Shown here: piece after piece, positions 11,700 through 30,529 of the stretch | Numbering within the stretch: position 1 is the stretch's first letter | How the letters are laid out: the number at the start of each line of letters is the position of its first letter | Assembly (NCBI RefSeq): GCF_027244095.1 | Contig: NC_069658.1 | Span: 50,083,001 to 50,147,000, forward strand | From: Hemicordylus capensis | Taxonomy: Eukaryota > Chordata > Lepidosauria > Squamata > Cordylidae | Length of the DNA stretch: 64,000 nt | Direction of reading: 5' to 3' | Program-made: the position numbers and the translations under genes | Notes under the pieces: generated by a model | Database searches by the model: none | Told to the model about the DNA's origin: nothing | The model's input: the letters and a program-made list of their open reading frames with translations, nothing else

Positions 11700-13186
11700 G
11701 AAATGACAACCAAGACTTAGTCCAGCACATCATGAAGGGTGTCCCCACCCTAATCTTCAGGTCTTAAGTCCCACCATGATTCTGATGGTCAGCAGCTGAG
11801 AAACCAAGAACTTTAAAATTCATATCAGGGGACAGATACTTAAGCACAGCATGTAGTATATTACATTAGCCTTGTGTCATAAGAGGTGGCAGTCCAGATA
11901 AGCAAGATTTTACTACAGTTCTTCCTGTGGAGAAAAATGACTCTAAACCTTAGTTTCAAATCTATTGTTTGCAACAGGGTATAACTATAGTCATAACAAT
12001 CCACCTGCTGTAGCCCTTATAGCCACTTTTGTTACAAGCAAAATTACAATCCGTATCTGTTATAACATGGACACAGCAGACTGCAGGTGCCAGCTCACCA
12101 TTGTGCCTAGAAACAGGGCCATCTGACCTAAGGGAGGAGTGCATGTGCTGAATAGTAAGATATTGTACTGTTCCTATGATGGGGTGGACTTTCGTTATTC
12201 ACAAACACTGGTTGTTCCAAGTGGCCTTCATTCAACTGGCAAGCCATTCTGCCTCCCTTCTCCCTTAAAAAGCCTATGTAAGGGGACTGACAGCCCCCTA
12301 GTCAACCAGAGATTTTGTCCAGGCAACAAACACTGCAGAATTGCATTCAAGTACACTTGTCTCATAATGAGGCTGCTTAGTTTTCTGGAGTTGCAGGGAT
12401 TGGTGCTCCTATGCACAGTTTGACTGGACAAACTTCTGCTTCCAGAAATCTGCCCACCCCTGTTGTAACATTTTGTTTGACACCTGTCATCCAGAAGTCA
12501 GAGTAAACATCTGAAACCCTCAAAAAGTGTCTGGCTCCTGAATCCAAAGAAAATTTGTCAAGGCTTGTTGCAACCTACACAGAACAAATGAAAGCTAGAA
12601 CAGGCTATAGGAGAGTGTTCACATAATCTGCTAATGTTACATTCTAGTCCTAAACTCACTGACCTAGAAGTAAGTTCCATTAGACTCCAAAGGACTCTCT
12701 AAGAAGCCATTCCTTGGATTGTATTACTCTTAACTGCCACTATTAACTGCAAAATGGCAACCACTGTGGCAAAGATTATCCTGAACAAAATGTTTCTGAT
12801 GTGGCAGCTTGTTCTGTAGTCTCAAAACATTTTGTGATTGCTTGTGGTGAGGACAGGTTATAAATTAGCATGCTGTTTGACAGGGAACTCTTAAATTCAC
12901 ATGCATTATGAGATGTCATGAATTAGAAATTGGTCCTACTAATCACTAGCACCTCAAAGCCAGCATTCATGTCTGTATCTAGAGTGCTACTGATATTCTT
13001 TCTTTAAAACTCTGATCCTGCATCTTCCACAAGTCTGACTATGATCTACAGCCAAGGACTTAACAGCCTGGTTCAGACATCACATTCCTTGAAACGAGTA
13101 AAGCGTTTTGAGTGCTCTCTCAGTCCCTTACTGCACCCGGTTTCAGAGAAGACTTCCTGGTTTGTGAAACCAGAGTTTGCCATGAC
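11700..13186. other. Intergenic spacer between convergent ANKRA2 and BTF3
   Basis: No gene, RNA gene or clear mobile element is seen. Short open frames here are scattered and lack similarity to anything recognised. Confidence 0.5.
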
Positions 13187-13194
13187 ATCTGAAC

Positions 13195-13653
13195 TAGGCG
13201 TGTGCCCGAAACTTTTCGGAGGCCATTGTAAAGGCCTCCGAAACGTTTCGGCAGTGGGGTGGTATTTGGTGTTTCGGCACCAGCGGGGGTAGTACTTTAA
13301 GGGCGGGGGAGGGTGTACTCACCCGCCCCCCGCCGCGTTTCCCCTGCCGGCACTCTGCATATTTCAAGACCCTCGGGGCTGCAGCGTCCCCCCCTGCCAC
13401 CCCGTTCCCCACGTCGGCCAGAAGTTGCGAGCGCGCATGCGCCCATCGCGCGTGCACAGCAGACGGGCATATGCACACTCGCAACTTCTGGTCAACATGG
13501 GAATGGAGTGGCAGAGAGGGACGCTGCCGCCCTGAGGGGCTTGAAATTTAGAGCGCGGGCGGGGGAAACGCGGCAGGGGGCAGGTGAGTACACCCTCCCC
13601 CGCCCTTAAAGTACTACCCCGCCGGTGCCGAAGACCATTCGTGCACATCCCTA
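13195..13653. mobile_element. hAT-type MITE, 459 bp, GC-rich, with perfect 8-bp target duplication
   Basis: The ends TAGGCGTGTGC and GCACATCCCTA are inverted with two mismatches. ATCTGAAC flanks both sides (13187-13194 and 13654-13661). Internal arms pair over long stretches, for example TAGTACTTTAAGGGCGGGGG against CCCCCGCCCTTAAAGTACTA. The centre holds CAGAAGTTGCGAG and CTCGCAACTTCTG. Many CpGs remain, which suggests a young copy. Open frames read through it are only by-products of its GC content. Confidence 0.88.
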
Positions 13654-14164
13654 ATCTGAACTAGGAAACTGCAATTTAGGTACTCTCTCCGCCGCACCTG
13701 CAACCAAGATTGCAAATCTGTCTGAAAGGAGTTTATCATTCAGATGTCAGCAAACTGATTAAACCAACACAGAGTATTCTGTTAAGTCAGACATGTGAGG
13801 CTAAGAGAAAAGAGGAAGCAGCACTTGAGCTCATTACTAGTTCCTGATCAGGAATATACATGTGATATAGGCCATTCAATTAACCACCTGGCTGTGATCT
13901 TAAACACACTTCACTTTTAAGCTCTTCCACTATCTATGATGGCAGAAATGTGTTGTAGATCTGATTAAAAAGGAATGGATTTAGCAAACAACCTAGGAAT
14001 GCACAATTTTCCACTCTTTTTGGTCAAAACTTTTGTTTAAAATGTCTAGACTAATTTTCTACTGTTATACTCAAAATAGTTTAAAGCCCAAGCTTCATTT
14101 CACATAACTGCTCACAAGTCACTAAAGATCCATCCATCATCCATGTACAAAACATAAAGAGCTT

Positions 14165-14415
14165 TGCCTAAACATTTAGTCTTTATTAGCATTTGATTTA
14201 ATACTTTTCCATGTTGTGTTCTTCAACCCAGCCGCAGATAATTAAGTGGTTCGTGCACTAAGCAATAACTGAAGAGAGCTGCAATTTAGGGAGTTTCCAA
14301 ATATTACAGATCTTAGACTTAAGATCAGTACAAAAATGTTACAAATAAAATTCACAATATAAAATAGCAGCTCCATAGGATTTTCAAGTTTTAGTTTTAC
14401 TCAAAAAGTGACTGT
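14165..14415 (-). other. BTF3: BTF3 3' UTR with poly(A) signal
   Basis: On the minus strand, AATAAA lies at 14182-14187 (TTTATT on plus), about 230 bases after the stop. Cleavage would fall near 14165. The length is in the range expected for this short, highly expressed mRNA. Confidence 0.65.
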
Positions 14416-21179
<6,764 letters not shown>

Positions 21180-21478
21180 CTAAAGGAGAGAGAGGGACGG
21201 TTAGTAGGCAGAGGCCACGGAGGGGCCTCCCAGCCTGCGCGCGTTCTCGGGCCTGCCGGCGAGGCTACTGGAGAGAGAGGCCAACATCGCCAGGCCCGGC
21301 CCGGCAGCCATGCCCTGTCCAGCCCGTAGGAGCAACCCGGCCCCTCCCAGGGCGGCCTGCGGGGGTCCGCGCCCAAGAATTCTGGCGAAGGGCCCGAAGG
21401 CGGGCGGAGAATGGCGCCCGCTCCCCGGCTCCCCACTTCGCCAGGGCCGGCCTGCCTGCCTCCCTCTCCCCCACTCAC

Positions 21479-21545
21479 GGGCCGCCTGCGGAAGCCTCTG
21501 CCAAGCGGGGAAACCCTGCTGCCTAGGGCCAGCGGCGTATCCTTT
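21479..21545 (-). other. BTF3: Putative BTF3 non-coding first exon
   Basis: On the minus strand a good donor (GCGGCCC then GTGAGTGG) puts the exon end at 21479. A start about 30 bases after the TATA box would give an exon of about 65 bases. Reading through it into the next exon is out of frame with the BTF3b ATG, so it would be 5' UTR. This is inferred from signals only. Confidence 0.45.
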
Positions 21546-21849
21546 CACCCCACCCCACCCCGAGTTGGCCCCTTTATACCTTCTCAGGAGGAAGCGGCCC
21601 AACCTGGGCAGGGCACGGAGCGGGAGACGCGCAGAGTGGATCGCACACACGCGGAAGGAGCCAAGATGGCTGCCGGGAAGGGGGAGGGGAAAGTCCGCAC
21701 TCCGCAGCGCCGACGCGTTGACGAAAGCCAGCGTCCTGCGCGCGGGCGCGCTCCGCTCATGCCCCGCCCTCTCCCTGCGTCGCTCGCTGCTCACGTGCTT
21801 GAGTCCGAGCGGTTCCTTGTCCTCCGCTTTTGGGGCCGCCCATGAGGTG

Positions 21850-23300
21850 GTACAGAAGTGGGCTTGTGTGTGTCAAGGTGCTTTTCTTCCTTGGGGGAGT
21901 ACAATTGCCTGCCAGCTCTCCCCAGCGCTAAATTGGAATCGCCAGGAATCGGCATCTCTCCAGATGCCTGTTGAAGGCAGTCCTGGAGATGTTAATGCCT
22001 TCATGGGGGCAGCAGTGGGGAGAGACATCTCCGAGAGAGCCCCTTCTGTTAAGAGCTGGCAAGCCTATGGGCCTGCTGCTGGCACCAATGATTTTCCACT
22101 CTAGCGGGCAGCTGGACACGTTTGGTGCAGTGCGGGGGGAAATGTGCCGTGAAAACTAAGGGAGGTTTATTAAGGAGTTAGGCTGCTTCTTTAAAAGTAT
22201 TAGAAAATACAGATGAATACTGTTTGAAGTCTTCATAATCTTCTATGAAAAGTATTTAAGAACCATCCTTTGCAAAGCACCTCGGTTCGTTCTGGTGCTT
22301 CCCCTCTGATTATTTCTTTGGTCTGTCTCGTTTTCCTTTCCACCTTTTTCTTTTTGCTCCCAAAATTCTGTGCTGAGGAAATGCTCGAGGATGGAGTGGA
22401 GGCTAAACTGGTTGTGCGGTAGGGGCAAGGTGTTTAAAAGTCTCTGTCACATCTAAGCACGACTACTGTGATCTGATGCGAGGGGCTGCTTCTGTAGCCT
22501 CTTCGGAAACTAGCTGGTGCAGATCTCTGCGGCCAGACGCGGGACTCAATACAGGGACCATGTCATTTCTCTGTTGTTCCAGTTCCATTGACTCTGGATT
22601 CGTTACCAAGCTCAGTTCAAAGGGCCCTCTGGTGTCCTCCCACATAATTCAGTTTTCTTACTTGCAGAACTATTTGCATTAATTTTCTTACTTGCATAAT
22701 TTTAAATCTTAGAAAAAGTTAGAAAGTGACATCCTGGATATGCATTGCAACCTGAAATACACTTCATCACCTCAGGATCTTTCTGCCTTCCTGCTATTGT
22801 GGGCCAAGTCTCAGAAGCAGTTATAGCTTGCTATTTGTGCAGGCTGATGGGTGCGTTAAGCACACAAGAGTTGGTGGCTGGGCTGAAACAAACCTGACCA
22901 TAAGCTGAGGCTTACAGTCACTGAGGCAATAATCTCCACTGCCTAATTGAGTCTCTTTCCCTTCTCAAACTGATATGAACAGCATTAACTACCATTTCTC
23001 TAAAGTGTTCCTTATTTGGTGTGTGTTTTTAAATTTAATGCTGACTACTTTCAAGCAAATTTATTCAGACATCCAGATTTACTCATTTTCCCTAGCAGGC
23101 ATGATAGGTCAAAAACTAATATTCTGTATTCAGAGGCAGTGGACTTTTGAGTAATGGATGCTGGCAATAGAGAAGGTGCATCTGCATTTCTCTTGTGAGC
23201 TAGATGGGATGTTTCTTTGGATTATACTGGGGACAAAGAGCATTTGAATTTTGATGTCATTTAGTGATACAATTATGAATGTGGACCTTAACTGAATCCT
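21850..23300. other. Intergenic DNA upstream of BTF3, nothing recognised
   Basis: No repeat, RNA gene or similarity-supported coding frame is seen. Short open frames here look random. Confidence 0.4.
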
Positions 23301-23765
23301 CATCTAGGTCAGTGTTTCTCAACCACCAGTCCATGGACTGGTGCCGGTCCGTGAGGCATTGGGTACTTAAGAACATAAGAACAGCCCTACTGGATCAAGC
23401 CCAAGGCCCATCTAGTCCTGCATCCTGTTTTGCACAGTGGCCCACCAGGTGCCATCGGAAGCCACAGGCAGGAGTTGAGGGCATGCCCTCTCTCCTGTTG
23501 TTACTCCCCTGCAACTGGTACTCAGAGGCATCCTGCCTTTGAGGCTGGAGGTGGCCTATAGCCCTCCGACTAATAGCCATTGATAGACCTCTCCTCCATG
23601 AAGTTATCCAAACCCCTCTTAAAGCCATCCAGGTTGTTGGCCATCACCACATCTTGTGGCAGAGAATTCCACAAGTGGATTACGTGTTGTGTGAAAAAGT
23701 ACTTCCGTTTGTTGCTCCTAGATTTCCTGGCAATCAATTTCATGGGATGACCCCTGGTTCTAGTC

Positions 23766-24528
23766 CAGGCCTGCACAACATAAGACCCGGGGGCCGGATT
23801 CGGCCCGCAGGGACTATTTTACTGGCCCTCAGGTATCCTGCAGCAAGACAGGAGCTGGTAACTGCCTTATAGCACCATCCCGTGCATGCTTTCTCAGTCA
23901 TATACTCCATGGTGTACCCAGTGAGGCTTACTCCCATGTAAGCATGCCTAGCATTGCAGCCTGAAAGCATCAACAATTTAGGAAGAGGAGAGGACTTGGC
24001 ATTTGTTTGGGGTTGGCATGCACTCCAGGGGCCCCACTGATTGAGCAGGGACAGGACCCAGTCTCTGGCCACTATCCTTGGTTAAAACTATGGGTCTATT
24101 GACAGGGGAAACAGAGCCACAAGTAACTAATAATATTTAATTTTAATGTCTTAATGTGCTACAAATTAATTAAATAATAATAATTATTATTATTATTATT
24201 ATTAATTCAATTTCTATACCACCCTTCCAAAAATGGCTCAGGGTGGTTTACACAGATAAATAATAAATAAATAAGATGGATGGATCCCTGTCCCCAAAGG
24301 GCTCACAATCTAAAAGAAACATAAGATACACACCAGCAACAGTCACTGGAAGTACTGTGCTGGGGGTGGATAGGGCCAGTAATTCTCCCCCTGCTAAATA
24401 AAGAGAATCACCACGTTAGAAGGTGCCTCTTTGCCAAGTTAGCATGGGGTTCAAATGTGAGCTTGGCCCCTGCACACCAAGTTGTGGATGGTTCCGGCCC
24501 ATCAGGGCATTTGAGTTGTGCAGCCCTG
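23766..24528. mobile_element. Second hAT element, nested inside the CR1
   Basis: The ends CAGGCCTGCACAAC and GTTGTGCAGCCCTG are inverted with one mismatch. The flanks TTCTAGTC (23758-23765) and TTCTAGTG (24529-24536) are 8-bp duplications with one mismatch. The GGGGGCCGGATTCGGCCCGC stretch just inside the left end is typical of this family. No transposase is seen. It contains an L2-like fragment. Confidence 0.85.
24175..24470 (-). mobile_element. L2-like 3' fragment, innermost level of the nest
   Basis: AATTATTATT repeats are followed by AATTCAATTTCTATACCACC, CAAAAATGGCTCAGGGTGG, GGGCTCACAATCTAAAAGAA and CACCAGCAACAGTCACTGG. It is the reverse of the copy at 18200-18462. Confidence 0.8.
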
Positions 24529-26223
24529 TTCTAGTGCTATGGGAGAGGGAGAAGAATTGCTCTCTATCCACTTTCTCCACACCATACATGATTTTATCGA
24601 CCTCTATCATGTCATCTTTTTTCTGAACTAAAAAGCCCCAGGTGTTGTAGTCTTGCCTCGTAAGAAAGGTGCTCTAGGCCCGATAACCTTGGTTGCCCTC
24701 TTCTGCACCTTTTCCAGTTCTACAATGTCTTTTTTTAGATGTAGTGACCAGAATTGTATGCAGTACTCCAGGTGTGGCAGCACCATGATTTTGTATAAGG
24801 GCATTATAATATTAGCCGTTTTATTTTCAATCCCCTTCCTAAAGATCCCTAGCATGGAATTGGCCTTTTTCACAGCTGCCGCACATTGAGTCAACACTTT
24901 CAACGAGCTGTCCACCACGACCCCACAATCCCTCTCCTGGTCAGTCACCAACAGGTCAGATCCCATCAGCATATACTTGAAGTTGGGGTTTTTCGTCCCA
25001 ATGTGCATCACTTTACACTTGCCAACACTGAACTGCATTTGCCACTTTGTTGCTCACTCCTCCAGTTTGGAGAGATCCCTTTGGAGCTCCTCACAAATAG
25101 TTTTGGATTTCACTACCTGAAAAAGTTTGGTGTAATCTGCAAATCTGGCCACCTTGATGCTTACCCCTGCTTCTAGATCATTTATGAATAAATTAAAAAG
25201 CACCGGTCCCAGTACAGATCCCTGGAGGACTCCACTTCTTACTTCCCTCCATTGTGAAAACTCTCCATTTATACCTACCCTCCGTTTCCTTTCAACCAGT
25301 TAGCAATCCACACATGTACTTGTCCCCTTATCCCATGACAGCTAAGTTTCCTCAGGAGTCTTTGATGCGGGACTTTGTCAAAAGCTTTTTGGAAGTCCAG
25401 GTATACTATGTCAACTGGATCACCTTGATCTGCATACTTGTTGACACTCTCAAAGAAGTCCAAAAGGTTGGTGAGGCAAGATTTACCTTTGCGGAAGCCA
25501 TGCTGGTTCACTCCCAGCAGGGCCTGTTCTTCTATGTGCTTTACAATTTTATCCTTGAGGATGCTTTCCATCAATTTGCCTGGAACGGACATTAGGCTAA
25601 CCGGCCTGTAATTCCCGGATCGCCCCTGGATCCCTTTTTGAAAATCGGTGTTACATTTGCTACTCTCCAGTCCTCAGGTACAGAGCCCAATTGCAGGGAT
25701 AAGTTATATATTTTATCAAGGAGGTCGGCAATTTGACATTTGAGTTCTTTGAGGACCCCTGGATGGATGCCATCCGGCCCTGGCGATTTGTTAGTTTTCC
25801 ATTTTCCCAGACAGTTTAGAACGTCATCTCTTGTCACTTCTATCTGACTCAGTTCTTTAGCCTCCATCCCTAAAAAGCCTGGTTCAGGAACAGGTATATG
25901 CTCAATATCCTCTGCCATGAAGGCATCACTCATAAAATCACCCCCCAAAAAAGAGTTTTGGGCTGGCGGGGGCCACCAGGAACTCTCTGGAGCTCATTTC
26001 TAGGCAGCTGCTGGATAATATTCATTTTACTTCCTTGAAATGAACATTATCCAGGAGAGGGCCGTCTGGAAATGAGCTCCGGAGAACTGCCCAAAATTGC
26101 TTTTTGGGAGGTGGGTGGAGTTGGGGGTGAGGGGGTCCAGGACTAACTGCTTGTCCAGAAAACTGTGTATGAATAATGTACCAGTCCATGACTCCAGAAA
26201 CATTGAGAAACACTGATCTAGAT

Positions 26224-26815
26224 CATCTCCCTGCCTGAAGGGATGCCAGTGACACAAATAACATTTATGAGTACTCGGCTGAAGAGCAAAAGTGGGCAGA
26301 AGGCAGACTGTGACTGGCCAGTTTCCAGTGGATCATCTAATCTTGCTGGTTGCTCGGATTCTTGCAATAAATGCTGCACTAGAGCTATAATTCTATGCAC
26401 ACTAAATGGGTACACTGAGTCCCATTACAAGCAGATTTTGAAGGATAGGGCTGTGGGCTGTGGATGAATATTGGTTTGATCTTCCAAAGCACTTATGTTC
26501 TTAAACTAGGGTATATGCTCAGATTCACTTAATACAGATTAACTGTTTCATAACTATTAAATGGTATAAAAATGTTCTCAATACTGTATACAATACATTA
26601 ATAAGGGCCACTAAATGGCCACTCTGTTATCAGACAGAAATTGTACAATGGTTCTTGGCCACAGTTACCAGCTGGGCCTTCAGGAGCAAAGATGGGTCCA
26701 GAAGCAACTCCCCTTCAGAAGAAAGTGCTACCCCCCTTTTCCCAATCCACTGCCAAGGCAGACAATGGGAGTTTTATCACACCTTGTTCGCTCACTTTTT
26801 ACAGGGGGTTCACAT
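26224..26815. other. Unassigned intergenic DNA
   Basis: No gene or repeat is recognised between the nested hAT and the next CR1 end. Confidence 0.4.
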
Positions 26816-26905
26816 TAAGAACATAAACACAGCCCTGCTGGATCAGGCCCAAGGCCCATCTAGTCCAGCATCCTGTTTCACAGTGGCCCACCCACCATCC
26901 ATTGC
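26816..26905 (-). mobile_element. CR1 3' end, short
   Basis: TTAAGAACATAAACACAGCC then CTGCTGGATCAGGCCCAAGG and CATCTAGTCCAGCATCCTGT are the minus-strand CR1 3' terminus, about 90 bases, heavily 5'-truncated. A SINE follows at once. Confidence 0.8.
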
Positions 26906-26912
26906 TTATAGC

Positions 26913-27167
26913 CACCAATGGGGAAGTGGGGAAGCAACTTGCCTAGGGAGCCAGAGGCTGTCAGTTTGAATCCCCACTGGTATATTTCCCAGACTATGGG
27001 AAATACCTATCAAGCAGCAGCAATATAGGAAGGTGCTGAAAGCCATCATCTCATACTACGAGGGAGGAGGCAATGGTAAACCCCTCCTGTATTCTACCAA
27101 GAAAACCACAAGGCTCTGTGGTCACCAGAAGTCAACACTGACTTGATGGCATGATCTTTCCTTTCCA
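26913..27167 (+). mobile_element. tRNA-derived SINE with Bov-B-like body
   Basis: The head contains TGGGGAAGCAACTTGCCTAG and a B-box-like AGTTTGAATCCCC. The body contains CCAGACTATGGGAAATACCT, GAGGAGGCAATGGTAAACCC and AACCACAAGGCTCTGTGG. The tail is ATGATCTTTCCTTTCC. A relative lies in the opposite direction at 33536-33745. Confidence 0.75.
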
Positions 27168-27169
27168 CA

Positions 27170-28766
27170 TTACATAATCTCCCATCCATGCTAAACCTGG
27201 TACATGTTATACACATCACATTAATGGGGCCAGCAGATAGTGCTATGAAAAATCACTCAAGGCCCTTGTTTAGCATGTGGCCAGAAAAGATTGTACTAGC
27301 AAGGAGCATGGAAGCCTATTGTGTGTGTGGACTGTATTTGGAGCTTGCATGGGAGCTTTGCAGATCCCAGATTTAATGATCTGGAAGAATCCAGTACCTG
27401 CATGTATAGACTGTTTGTAGTGCTACTATTCTTAAATAGGTGGGGCTTTGGCTTATTCAGTGCTGGGGAGAACTGAGGAGAGTGAACCTTACCACTTTGA
27501 ACTTCCTGCAGAGCACACCTACACCTTTTCCATTTCCTTTCCAGCTGCTTCCACAACAGGATCTTTTTTGGGAAGGTTACACTGTAGCTGGAAGCACTTT
27601 ATGTTCTTGGAGAGCTGCTGTCAGCATACATGAGGCTGCATAGACCAACAGTGAGACTGAGTCAGTATAGAAGAGCCTCCTATATTCAAACAGAATTAAA
27701 AATCTATAGTGTCCCAGCCTCCTGAATTTCAAGTGAGAATTTTAAATTTTTTCAATACAATCAATACCATGGACAGCACAGGCAAAAAACAGGTGCACCC
27801 CTTTCTTTTTCATGAGGCACAACTGACATGAAATGATGGGTTTTTTTGACATGACCTGTTGCCCTTGGAACCAAAGAAGAGATAGGACACAAGGTTAAAC
27901 TGTGGCCACAGATCTGCAGCAGGAACAGCAAAACCTAACTAGATTGCAGGTGTCGAAGCCCAGCAAAGGAGACAGCCTCAACAGGTGGCTACAATCTTTC
28001 CCTGCTGAGCAAGCCAACCAAGCTTGGAGACAAGGCAGCAGACGAAACCTGCTGAAGCATCCTCACAGTCATGCAGTTATGTGCATTGTGGGAGGACTTG
28101 CCCAGTCACTAACCCACAAGCCCCAAGTAGGTGAGCTAGTCGAAGAATGGGTGAGCTGAGCAAGCCCCCAAAGCAGGCTCCATTCCCAGACACCTCCAGG
28201 CCCCAAAGCTTTAAGAGGCTGTTCCATGGCTGTTTCACCTCAACAGTGCTTTTGATGGAACCTCAATGTTTCGAGTAAACTGGACTTCCCATAGTATGGT
28301 TACATTGAATCAATGTGTTTTTTTCTGATTCTGTTTTCAAATCTTTTGAGACTAATTATTGACTTTCAATTATCTGAGAACGCTGGTTGGCAGTTTATTC
28401 AGCTAAACATCTGTTGTGCTCATATGAAGGAAGAGGCGACACATAGAGGTAGTGGGAATAAGGGCACAGGGCAAGTGCCTGGCCACAACTTTACTGAAAT
28501 TAGCCGCAATGTACAGCATATCCAAACATGCTTCATGCAGGTAGCTGGATGGCAAGGTCAGGGCACTCCTTAACATCTCTGGTCTAACCCTGACAGCTAT
28601 TCCTAGGAGTCAAGGCAGATCCTCTTCTCGCTTGGGACCAGGCCAAGTGGACTGGACGGGTTATGGGCTGCAGCAAAGCCCCCTGCCGCCCAGCTGGGGG
28701 TTGACTGAAGCCCATTGGCCAGTCCCTCGTTTCTTGAAGTGCAGCCTGGTCCCTTCTGCCCTATAC
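27170..28766. other. Unassigned intergenic DNA
   Basis: No supported gene or repeat. Several short open frames are present on both strands without recognisable domains. Confidence 0.4.
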
Positions 28767-28774
28767 CTCTAGGG

Positions 28775-28902
28775 CAGGCATCCCCACCTCCAGATGTTGC
28801 TGAACTACAACTTCCAGCATCCCTAGACACAATTTTTTGTGGCTGGGTATGCTGGAAGTTGTAGTCAGCAACATCTGGAGGGCTGCAGTTTGGGGATGCC
28901 TG
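28775..28902. mobile_element. hAT-type MITE, 128 bp, perfect target duplication
   Basis: The ends CAGGCATCCCCA and TGGGGATGCCTG are perfect inverted repeats. CTCTAGGG flanks both sides (28767-28774 and 28903-28910). The arms carry GAACTACAACTTCCAGCATC and its near complement. Confidence 0.9.
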
Positions 28903-29439
28903 CTCTAGGGTCTCCCTCTACCATGCTTACCATCCAGCTAACCTGCTCACCAAAGTTGTGACATTCCATATGCCAATTAGTCAAATTATACCAAATTGCT
29001 AATAATCCCCTACCCCCATGAGGGTAAAAAAGACCCGTGACCAAGGCCAATGTGGTACAGCAGGGCCAAAAAATTCCCTCACTCACAATTCCAAAAGGTG
29101 AATGGCTACTGCAGGGAGGGGGTGATTCATCTTAGGGAGGGCAGTGGCAGAGATCCTCTTCCCCCTCCCTCTGTCTGGAAAATGCCATCTTTAGATGGCG
29201 GCTGCTATTTAGACCCCCCTCCTACTGAGAATCACGAGTACCTGCCACCTCTCGTCTCCACTGGCAAGGCAACTTAAGGAAAGGGCAAGGAGGCAGGGTT
29301 GATTGCCAGCTGAGTATGTAGCCCCATCCCACCACAGCTGTCGGCTCAGCACAACTGCCCTTTATTCAGCAGCACAAGGGGGTTCTTATCATGGGCTTTT
29401 TGGCTTAGATCCAATTGCTGCTTCTGAAACTCCATCCGG

Positions 29440-30210
29440 TATTAGATTTAGAACTACTTTCAGATGCATCTAGACCAATCACCTTTCTTTACTAGACATT
29501 TAAAGATGTAAGATTGATAAATATATCTCTGGAATAATAAGCTTGACTGCTGTTTCCTAAATCAATGGTGGTGGGCTGCACTCAAGGCATGGAAAAATAC
29601 TTTTTTAGAACTTAGTAGTGAGGTAAATATAGCAGAAGCTCTGGTTTTATATTTATTGGACATCCCCAATAATGTTGAATAAAGTTTGATTGCAGACTTC
29701 TAAATAATGGATGTGTAACTGGGATGCAAGAAGATTTGCACATATGGTTTTGGCTTGTCCTGTTATTGCTTCATTTTGGTCTGAAATTCACAAGATTAAC
29801 TGTAAGGCTTTGTTAAAGATGCTCATGTTCTTTGGTCTAGATGCCGAGTGTATGGAATTTATCATAGCATCAAGAATTATGGATTCTTTGAGAATGGTGA
29901 ATTGGCAAAAGGATTACACAACACTAGAAGAATAAATCTACTGCTGACTTACAACTGCAAATAACCAATGTGTGTTCCCTGTCAATATTTGAACTGGTCT
30001 CTTTCACAGAATGGTAAGCAGGAATTTCTAGCAATTTGGTCCAGTTTTAATGAGTTGCGTGTAGAGAATAATATCCTTAGACATTATATATGTTTTAGCC
30101 ATTAAGGTTATTCCTCCCCCACCAACCCATTTTAGTTTTGCTTCATTATATTAGTTTGAAGTTCTATACTGTTAACTGGAATAAAGGAAAAAAGAGAGCT
30201 GCACCACTGC
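29440..30210 (+). mobile_element. L1-like LINE remnant (C-terminal ORF2 region and 3' UTR)
   Basis: An open stretch at about 29711-29935 reads WDARRFAHMVLACPVIASFW then EIHKINCKAL, and later IIASRIM. This is similar in layout to the C-terminal part of L1 ORF2 proteins (HMFWxCPxIxxFW). The following AT-rich DNA ends in AACTGGAATAAAGG. The match is from motif memory only. Confidence 0.5.
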
Positions 30211-30529
30211 AAAGCAAAATGGTAAATGAGGCAATACCCCCTGAGAGTCCTCTTGGGGACAACTCCCAGCAGATATCCACAGGCTGGGCAAGGCGGAGGG
30301 TTGGAAGGGGCTAAGAACTAACCTCCCTACATTCCTTCTAGAACATATTATCTGTGTTAATATCCAGTCCAGCTACAGATTCTAAGTTACTCGCAAAAAG
30401 CTGGGGGGGGGGGGAGATACACGGAAATTGGATCATTAAACCTGACCAGAACTTCCTTCAAGTACTTAGCGGCATAATGGCCAGGGTAGTGACATTAACA
30501 GCACCGCCAAAGCACCCAGATGAACAGGA

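Larger units (their letters stand above)
23368..25950 (-). mobile_element. CR1 LINE, 5'-truncated, with reverse-transcriptase sequence
   Basis: On the minus strand the 3' end is the typical CR1 GGGCTGTTCTTATGTTCTTA. Upstream are reverse-transcriptase blocks in order: NKSPGPDGIHPGVLKEL; VANVTPIFKKGSR; KLMESILKDKIVKHIEEQ; HGFRKGKSCLTNLLDF; DIVYLDFQKAFDKVPHQRLL; GSVLGPVLFNLFINDLEAG. The catalytic FADD motif reads FADYT, so the second aspartate is lost. The frame is interrupted in several places, and the endonuclease part is missing. It sits inside the outer hAT and is itself split by a second hAT at 23766-24528. Confidence 0.93.
23310..26215. mobile_element. Outer hAT element, split by a CR1 insertion
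   Basis: The left end is CAGTGTTTCTCAACCACCAG and the right end TTGAGAAACACTG, inverted copies of the well-known hAT terminus. The flanks are ATCTAGGT (23302-23309) and ATCTAGAT (26216-26223), 8-bp target duplications with one mismatch. Only about 60 bases of its left side and about 265 of its right side are its own sequence. The rest is the CR1 and its passengers. Confidence 0.85.

Noticed and set aside
21201-21794. 197-residue open frame on the minus strand upstream of BTF3
   Set aside because: It lies in the CpG island, runs through the candidate first exon and intron, and is not in frame with the BTF3b start. It has no similarity to the human BTF3a extension as I remember it.
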